Shown one piece after another: positions 13,459 to 18,104 of a stretch of DNA of 18,104 nucleotides. The notes below the pieces were generated by a model. The model saw nothing but the letters and a program-made list of their open reading frames with translations. It did not search any database and was not told where the DNA came from. Made by a program: the position numbers and the translations under genes. Within the stretch, counting starts at the first letter, position 1. The number at the start of each line of letters is the position of its first letter. This DNA is from Candidatus Taylorbacteria bacterium RIFCSPHIGHO2_02_FULL_46_13 (GTDB lineage: Bacteria; Patescibacteriota; Minisyncoccia; Phycocordibacterales; DSPV01): assembly GCA_001821015.1 (NCBI GenBank), contig MHRQ01000011.1, forward strand, positions 8,062 to 26,165. Reading direction: 5' to 3'.

Positions 13459-13490
13459 CTATTCTAATATTTTGCAAAATACTAGGATAG
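13459..13490. promoter_or_regulatory. 32-bp palindromic operator upstream of the ArsR-like gene
   Basis: Left half CTATTCTAATATTTTG and right half CAAAATACTAGGATAG are complementary with two mismatches. Both palindromes share the core TTTTGCAAAA and CTATTCTA arms. Centres are 285 bp apart, so looping by a bound dimer pair is possible. On the minus strand TAGAAT (13461-13466) could be the -10 box of the gene. The rest of 13491-13628 is C-rich and shows nothing further. Confidence 0.7.
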
Positions 13491-13628
13491 ATTCTCCATC
13501 ACTCACACTCCTTCACCCACACCCTTCTTTTATTTCACCGCACCATAATCTCATACCAACAGTCCCCGCTCGCCCTGCCTGCGTTCACTCTATTCCAATT
13601 GAAAGAGACATCGCGTAATCCTAATACA

Positions 13629-14342
13629 CTACAGTGCATCGGTACAGAGGTAAGCTTCTTTCATCAAAAATAACACACGTGCCGGCGTATCAGACATTGT
13701 TCCATCAACATTGAGGGCGCGCGTAAGCGCATCTTGTTTTTCAGGTCCACAAGCGTATGTAATTGCAAAATCTACTTCTTGCGTCAGAAAATGAAGCGAC
13801 ACAGAAACTCGCGCAGGATAATCTCCCTTGCCTTTCGTATCATACCCCACAACCCATTTTCGCGAATTTATAAACGTATCTTCAAACCAAGCCCGCTCCT
13901 CGGGGTACGGTAGAACTCCAGCAATGTGGGCATCAGTACCAACGCCAAGTACTGCGATAATCACACCGGTGGGAAACACACTCCTCCACTGCTTTAAGTA
14001 ATTCTCGTAGCGCTCGGCGCTCTCTGTTGGGTTGCCAGTCTCCTCTATTTCAATTGCCACTATCGGTATTCCTTTTTCCTGCGCTTTCGTGATAAATCCT
14101 ACACGTTTAAGCGCAGTAAGATTTAAATCTTTCGGATTTGTAGTCCACCGCTCATCTACCAGTGCGATTGAAAGATTGGGAAGTATGGAATTCTGACCAA
14201 GTGCCTCTATGATAGAAAGAGATGAACCTCCTGAAAGCAAAAGCAACGTGGAGCGATCTGATTTACTTAACAAATACCGATAAAGCAACCCGGCTCCCGT
14301 GATAGCAGCTTCGCGTCTATTAAGGCTCTTAATGATTTCCAT
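13629..14342 (-). CDS. pgl: 6-phosphogluconolactonase
   Basis: Hydrolyses 6-phosphogluconolactone to 6-phosphogluconate, step two of the oxidative pentose phosphate pathway. A DevB-type enzyme of 237 residues. Visible motifs are LSGGSS (36-41, phosphate binding), LVDERW (61-66) and GVGTDAHIAGVLP (133-145), which corresponds to the family's GxGxDGHxASLFP with Ala in place of Gly before His. The end YLCTDAL is short. It starts 22 bp after gnd stops, so the two are probably one transcript. A glucosamine-6-phosphate deaminase is less likely because the pgl motif set and the neighbours zwf and gnd fit. Confidence 0.93.
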   Translation of the reverse strand: MEIIKSLNRREAAITGAGLLYRYLLSKSDRSTLLLLSGGSSLSIIEALGQNSILPNLSIALVDERWTTNPKDLNLTALKRVGFITKAQEKGIPIVAIEIEETGNPTESAERYENYLKQWRSVFPTGVIIAVLGVGTDAHIAGVLPYPEERAWFEDTFINSRKWVVGYDTKGKGDYPARVSVSLHFLTQEVDFAITYACGPEKQDALTRALNVDGTMSDTPARVLFLMKEAYLCTDAL

Positions 14343-14364
14343 CCCGTTAGAAGTTTATGTTCCT

Positions 14365-15255
14365 TTAAATAGTATGCCCCCCAAATTGATTACGCAGTGC
14401 AGAAAGCACCTTCCCACTAAAGCGCGGATTTTTAGCTGAGTTCTTCCTTATCTTTAAAGATCCTTCGATAATTTTTACAGGAACACCAAGTGCTCGTGCG
14501 GTTTTTACGGTCCATTCGCCTTCTCCGGTATGTGCAACAGACGGCGATGCAGTTTTCAATTCTTGACCATAAACTTTAAAAGCTGACTGCAGCCACCCCA
14601 CCAAACGTGATTCAATAACACTTTTATGATTATACAATCGTGCAACTTCCTGCAGGCCAAGTTTAAATGGTGACGCTCGGAGAACTTCAAACCCTTCAGC
14701 TAAGGCCTGCATCATACCATACTCAATACCGTTGTGAACCATCTTTACAAAATGACCGGCGCCATGACTTCCGACATAGGAAAGTGCTTCGGGGGCTGAA
14801 ATCGATTTAAATAAAGGAGTCAATTTTTTAAAAGTCTTTTTATCACCGCCAACCATCACACACGCGCCGGTGCGTGCGCCATAGGGGCCTCCACTAACCC
14901 CTGCGTCAAGCATTGAAATCCCTTTACGCTTTAGCATCTTTGCTCGGCGAATCGTGTCCTGATAAAAACAATTTCCTCCATCCACGATGATGTCACCCCG
15001 AGATAAAAGCGATGAAAGTTTTCTAAGCATCTCATCCATACCTGCATGACTAATCATAACCCACAGCACTCTTGGCGCGGGAAGCGCACCAATAAGCTCC
15101 TCTAAAGAATCAAGAATCCTTAAACCTTTCTTGCGTGCACTTTTCCTTCCTTCCTCGCCTCTATTAAAAGCAACAACGCCATAACCCTGCTCTTTGAGGT
15201 GTAAAGCCATATTCACGCCCATTTTCCCAAGCCCAATATATCCAATATATTTCAT
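14365..15255 (-). CDS. gnd: 6-phosphogluconate dehydrogenase, decarboxylating (short form)
   Basis: Oxidises 6-phosphogluconate to ribulose-5-phosphate and CO2 with NAD or NADP. At 296 residues it is the short (GndA/YqeC-like) type rather than the 470-residue form. Motifs: GLGKMG (8-13, dinucleotide binding), DGGN (92-95), SGG (121-123), HFVKMVHNGIEYGMMQ (168-183) with catalytic Lys171 and Asn175, and GEGEWT (244-249). All catalytic residues are present. It has a plausible own promoter at 15267-15295 and leads into pgl. Confidence 0.95.
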   Translation of the reverse strand: MKYIGYIGLGKMGVNMALHLKEQGYGVVAFNRGEEGRKSARKKGLRILDSLEELIGALPAPRVLWVMISHAGMDEMLRKLSSLLSRGDIIVDGGNCFYQDTIRRAKMLKRKGISMLDAGVSGGPYGARTGACVMVGGDKKTFKKLTPLFKSISAPEALSYVGSHGAGHFVKMVHNGIEYGMMQALAEGFEVLRASPFKLGLQEVARLYNHKSVIESRLVGWLQSAFKVYGQELKTASPSVAHTGEGEWTVKTARALGVPVKIIEGSLKIRKNSAKNPRFSGKVLSALRNQFGGHTI

Positions 15256-15266
15256 GATTCCGCTCT

Positions 15267-15295
15267 ATTGTACGAAGTTAGAACCAAGATAACAA
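15267..15295 (-). promoter_or_regulatory. Promoter of gnd-pgl
   Basis: On the minus strand TTGTTA (15290-15295), exact 17-bp spacer, TACAAT (15267-15272). Transcription would start a few bases upstream of ATG 15255, giving a very short leader. Confidence 0.55.
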
Positions 15296-15355
15296 GTATT
15301 TTCGGCTCCTCGCCGTTTGCAAGTGTGAGGTCGTAGTAAAAAGAACTAAACTTAA

Positions 15356-15391
15356 AAGAAAAATCCCCGGTAGACCGTGTCTACTGGGGAT
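15356..15391 (-). terminator. Strong terminator after the zwf-side gene group
   Basis: A 13-bp stem ATCCCCGGTAGAC / GTCTACTGGGGAT (one G-T pair, 3-nt loop, 15363-15391). On the minus strand it is followed by a T-rich run. It separates the genes from zwf to the 80-residue ORF from the gnd-pgl unit. Confidence 0.92.
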
Positions 15392-15405
15392 GGTAATACT
15401 AACTT

Positions 15406-15648
15406 TCACATTGGCATGCGAAGATTGTAACTCCTAATTGACTGGATATCACTCCATGCGTCATTCAGAAGCAACTCAATCGCCATTTTAACCTCATTTA
15501 CTGTCGCTTGGGAGTGAATACGATGTAACACGGCGTGCGATCGTTGTTCAGTTCCTGATGAGGATAAACAATATGCTACTTCAAGCATTGATTCAATGGA
15601 TTCCTCAAGAGGTGAAGTGCAGTGTTCACGAACGATTGGTTTTATCAT
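15406..15648 (-). CDS. Small helical protein of unknown function, partner of nucleotidyltransferase
   Basis: An 80-residue ORF from ATG 15648 (MIKPIVREHC) that overlaps the end of the nucleotidyltransferase gene by 23 bp and stops just before the terminator. The frame is open further upstream, but that part is the shadow of the other gene. The sequence is mostly helical, with an RSHAVLHRIH segment. An Arg and a His six residues apart recall the RX4-6H motif of HEPN RNases, yet the protein is too short for a typical HEPN domain, so I make no call. No Shine-Dalgarno; translation probably depends on coupling. Confidence 0.5.
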   Translation of the reverse strand: MIKPIVREHCTSPLEESIESMLEVAYCLSSSGTEQRSHAVLHRIHSQATVNEVKMAIELLLNDAWSDIQSIRSYNLRMPM

Positions 15649-16150
15649 CGTGCAAGCAAATAGCGTGCGATGACAGAACGTAACCATGTACATGCCGAGC
15701 ACGTAGCTCAGCAATCTGGCCCTCATATTGGTGATAATAATTGACAACCTGCGGCGCACAGGCTAATATTTCTGACTTGTTTAAATCATCTATGATTCGG
15801 ATAGTAGATATCTTTGGCCACTCGAACTCATACTCACCCCAGAAATTTGTTAGAAACCGCTCACCTCTGCAAGAAACCAACATGATCTCAACCATGACAT
15901 CATTGCACAAAAAAGCCCGCTTATGAGAGAAGTGTTTTGCCGATATCTCTGTAATATCAGACTCATTTTTGATAAATGAATCAACTTTCTCGAAATCATT
16001 ACTGAGGTAGAGAAGATCAATATCGCCATGCGGACGCGGCGCTATGACACCAGCCAATTCTTCTGCCCACCCACCGAATACAATACATGAGATGCCCGCG
16101 TGTTCTAATCGAGCAACAATATATTTAAGAAATTTGAGATCATTTTCCAT
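15626..16150 (-). CDS. Nucleotidyltransferase (aminoglycoside/lincosamide NTase-like)
   Basis: A 174-residue polymerase-beta-type nucleotidyltransferase. IVFGGWAEELAG (23-34) supplies the GG helix cap, RPHGDIDLLY (39-48) the two catalytic aspartates (Asp43, Asp45), and VMVEIML (85-91) the third acidic residue (Glu88). It resembles small LinA/ANT(2'')-type enzymes that transfer an AMP to an antibiotic or another small molecule, or to a protein. The natural substrate is unknown. It overlaps the preceding gene by 11 bp and the following 80-residue ORF by 23 bp, so it sits in a coupled trio. Confidence 0.8.
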   Translation of the reverse strand: MENDLKFLKYIVARLEHAGISCIVFGGWAEELAGVIAPRPHGDIDLLYLSNDFEKVDSFIKNESDITEISAKHFSHKRAFLCNDVMVEIMLVSCRGERFLTNFWGEYEFEWPKISTIRIIDDLNKSEILACAPQVVNYYHQYEGQIAELRARHVHGYVLSSHAICLHDDKTNRS

Positions 16151-16493
16151 TCAAGGAACTGTTTTGTATCTTAGTAGTATTCTTTCTTATTGCTCCGGCG
16201 AATAATCTAAACTCTACGCGTTTTTCTTTTGGATAAATATATGCGATGCCCAAAACCGATTTGCATTTTAAACAAATCAGATTTGGGACTTTCTTTATGG
16301 GTAAATGCTGTAGTAGGGTAAGGTTCTCTGGAAAAGATATTCGATCAAAGTAAAGTCGCTTCAGCTCACCCGGCCCGTCTTTTTGATATACAAGTACTTC
16401 GTGTTCGCAGTGGTCGTAGTATACGTTCAAAAAACGTAAGTATCCTTCTCGATGCTTACGGTATTTGTCTGATTTGAGTTTTAAATTCTTCAT
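16140..16493 (-). CDS. Small zinc-binding-like protein with YQKDGPG motif
   Basis: A 117-residue protein of unknown function. Possible metal ligands are Cys29 and His31 (HCEH) and Cys74/Cys77 (CLKC). The segment VLVYQKDGPGELKRLYFDRI (about 34-53) is the hallmark of a conserved hypothetical family that I remember from CPR genomes. The N-terminus is very basic, so nucleic acid binding is possible. It begins 23 bp after zwf ends and overlaps the nucleotidyltransferase start by 11 bp. Confidence 0.7.
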   Translation of the reverse strand: MKNLKLKSDKYRKHREGYLRFLNVYYDHCEHEVLVYQKDGPGELKRLYFDRISFPENLTLLQHLPIKKVPNLICLKCKSVLGIAYIYPKEKRVEFRLFAGAIRKNTTKIQNSSLNGK

Positions 16494-16516
16494 GGTTTTA
16501 AAATTGCAGTGCGTCT

Positions 16517-17953
16517 CTACAGATTTTTATGATTTGAAATAATTTGGTCAAACGGAGTTCCGGGGGCGTACGTTTTTAGAGGATTCTTGTTCCACTTTTC
16601 TAGAATTGGTGTAATAAACTTCCACGCGGCTTCCATCTCCTCGGTACTTGCAAAAAGCATTTGGTCACCACGTACACAATCATATAAAACTCGTTCATAC
16701 GCATCAGGAAGCATCTTTGTCTCAGACGAATCATGATAATTAAATGAAAGCGTTTGCGGATGCACCGCTTGATTGTCAAATCCAGGTTTTTTGACCCAAA
16801 AGAGTATAGAGATGCTCTCATTCGGCTGTATTCTGAAAGTCAGGGTGTTGCGATGGCATTCTATATCGCCCCTACCCATATTCACGTCTTTAAAATGAAC
16901 ATGGATTTCTGTTTTAGACTCTCCAAGTGCTTTCCCGGCCGTTAATTCTATCGGTACCCCTCTCCATCGGCTGTTACGTAAATACGCTATGAGACTAAAA
17001 AAAGTTTCTGTGTTTGACTCTGGTGCGACACCTTTCTCCTGTTTGTATCCTGCATACTGCCCCTTGATAATTTTTTTGACCGAAATACTGTTAATGGGTA
17101 CCAGTTGTTTTAAAACTTTTGCACGCTCTTTCTGTATAGCTGTCGCGGAGAAACCTTTTGGGTATTCCATCGCAATGAGAGAAAGCATGGCCAACAAATG
17201 ATTTTGTCCAACATCCCGCAATGCACCCAAGGGATCATAGAACGCACCACGAGTTGCTGCAGTTTCTTTTTCAAACATCCGTATTTCTATTCGCTCTATA
17301 TGTTTGCTATCCCAGATGGGCTCAAAAAGTGCGTTAGAAAATCTGAATACCAAAATATTTTGAATCGCTTCTTTTGCCAAGTAGTGATCAATGCGAAAAA
17401 TCTGTGTCTCGTTGAAAAGTTTCCCGAGCAAACGATCAAGCCTTCGTGCGGCTTCGCTGTTAGTTCCAAAAGGTTTCTCTACAAGTACACGGGTCCACCC
17501 GCCATCACCACCACAAGGAATGGTGAGTCCTGACCGTGATAGACGGTTTAAAATATTTTCATACAGTGAAGGTGGCACCGCAAGATAAAAAAGTTTATTA
17601 GCGCACACGTTGAATGCTTTGTCTGCGCTAGCAAGCACATCTGCAAGCGTCCTGTATGAAGCATCATCTTCAAAGATTCCTTTTATATATCTAATTGAGG
17701 AGAGAAAATTAACGAGCTGTACCGGATCGGGATTGTTCTTTTTCGCGACAATCGCGGCTTGTACAAATTTCCGATACACTTCGTCTGAAAAATCGCGGCG
17801 GGCAAACGCTAAAATCGCAATCTTTTGCGGTAATAAACCTTTTGTAAACAAATCAAAAAGCGCTGGATAGAGCTTGTTTTGGGCAAGATCTCCGGTAGCT
17901 CCAAAAATCACCAGTACGGTAGGTTCAACTATTGGTTTAGGGGTTGAGTTCAT
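16517..17953 (-). CDS. zwf: Glucose-6-phosphate 1-dehydrogenase
   Basis: Oxidises glucose-6-phosphate to 6-phosphogluconolactone with NAD(P), the entry step of the oxidative pentose phosphate pathway. At 478 residues it is full length. Motifs: IFGATGDLAQNKLYPAL (16-32, coenzyme fold), VEKPFG (158-163), the substrate-binding block RIDHYLAKE (187-195; Ala replaces the usual Gly), and DPLGALRDVGQNH (240-252) with the catalytic His252. It ends ISNHKNL and is followed by the zinc-binding-like gene after 23 bp. With gnd and pgl it completes the branch. Confidence 0.97.
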   Translation of the reverse strand: MNSTPKPIVEPTVLVIFGATGDLAQNKLYPALFDLFTKGLLPQKIAILAFARRDFSDEVYRKFVQAAIVAKKNNPDPVQLVNFLSSIRYIKGIFEDDASYRTLADVLASADKAFNVCANKLFYLAVPPSLYENILNRLSRSGLTIPCGGDGGWTRVLVEKPFGTNSEAARRLDRLLGKLFNETQIFRIDHYLAKEAIQNILVFRFSNALFEPIWDSKHIERIEIRMFEKETAATRGAFYDPLGALRDVGQNHLLAMLSLIAMEYPKGFSATAIQKERAKVLKQLVPINSISVKKIIKGQYAGYKQEKGVAPESNTETFFSLIAYLRNSRWRGVPIELTAGKALGESKTEIHVHFKDVNMGRGDIECHRNTLTFRIQPNESISILFWVKKPGFDNQAVHPQTLSFNYHDSSETKMLPDAYERVLYDCVRGDQMLFASTEEMEAAWKFITPILEKWNKNPLKTYAPGTPFDQIISNHKNL

Positions 17954-17970
17954 AATCTAACTTGTACCAT

Positions 17971-17985
17971 CTATTCTATCCTATT
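17971..17985. promoter_or_regulatory. Possible regulator half-sites upstream of zwf
   Basis: CTATTCTA (17971-17978) and CTATCCTA (17976-17983) overlap as direct repeats 18 bp upstream of the zwf start. Both 8-mers occur in the arms of the 32-bp palindrome before the ArsR-like gene. On the minus strand TAGAAT here could simply be a -10 box, which would explain the similarity. Confidence 0.3.
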
Positions 17986-18036
17986 TGGTCTTATCATAAC
18001 CTTTGCGCGAACTTTTTTCGAGGGCAAAGAATGATT

Positions 18037-18070
18037 CGCACGCTCCACCGTGCGTGGTAGCTCTAAGCTA
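18037..18070. other. Short hairpins at the right window edge
   Basis: CGCACG / CGTGCG with a 6-nt loop (18037-18054) and TAGCT / AGCTA with a 3-nt loop (18058-18070) stand close together. No T run follows either. Nothing else can be assigned between 17986 and 18104; the sequence continues beyond the window. Confidence 0.4.
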
Positions 18071-18104
18071 ACTCGTACGCTCCGATACAGTGCCAACGCT
18101 AACG

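Noticed and set aside
15649..15759. Upstream part of the 117-codon frame at 15406-15759
   Set aside because: It overlaps the nucleotidyltransferase C-terminal region, whose frame looks genuine; only the part from ATG 15648 was kept.
1..18104. CRISPR arrays, tRNA or rRNA genes, IS transposases
   Set aside because: No regularly spaced direct repeats, no cloverleaf or rRNA-like stretch, and no transposase or integrase motif were seen on either strand.

Overview
The window looks like a chromosomal stretch of a small-genome bacterium, most likely a member of the Patescibacteria (CPR, Parcubacteria-like). This is inferred, not proven. The basis is several protein types I associate with that group: a multi-TM protein with a pseudopilin-like tail, a YdjM-like membrane protein, a NYN-domain protein, and a small protein with the YQKDGPG motif. 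Tight gene packing, weak Shine-Dalgarno sequences and possible near-leaderless starts fit. Translation follows the standard bacterial code: long ORFs have no internal TGA, and TGA also ends genes.

Layout. 1-825 (+): formyltetrahydrofolate deformylase (purU), cut by the left edge. 893-2879 (-): a membrane protein and a secreted protein of unknown function, separated by a 122-bp inverted-repeat element and a terminator. 2976-3029: a perfect 54-bp palindrome between divergent genes. 3077-3601 (+): a YdjM-like membrane hydrolase. 3582-5089 (-): a NUDIX hydrolase and the ATPase/GTPase ychF. 5260-6013 (-): a zinc-ribbon protein of unknown function behind a convincing SAM-I riboswitch with its own terminator and antiterminator.

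6061-12903 (-) is a type I restriction-modification island. In transcription order it holds a small HTH protein, hsdM, an embedded PD-(D/E)xK-type protein, hsdS, a 23-codon relic that copies the start of hsdR, a NYN-domain protein, full-length hsdR, and a small membrane ORF broken by one TGA. A short plus-strand transcription unit (promoter, hairpin, terminator) sits between the NYN gene and hsdR. The relic suggests that the NYN/sRNA segment was inserted or recombined into a former hsdS-hsdR junction.

13174-13449 (-) is an ArsR-like winged-helix regulator with a near-identical 32-bp palindrome at each end of its gene. From 13629 to 17953 (-) lie pgl, gnd and zwf, the complete oxidative pentose phosphate branch that turns glucose-6-phosphate into ribulose-5-phosphate with production of NAD(P)H. 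Three small genes lie between zwf and gnd: a zinc-binding-like protein, a nucleotidyltransferase and a small helical protein. A strong terminator ends that group.

The strongest candidates for something undescribed are the SAM-riboswitch-controlled zinc-ribbon gene, the modified type I RM locus with its extra nuclease-like protein, NYN protein and small RNA, and the twin palindromes around the ArsR-like gene.
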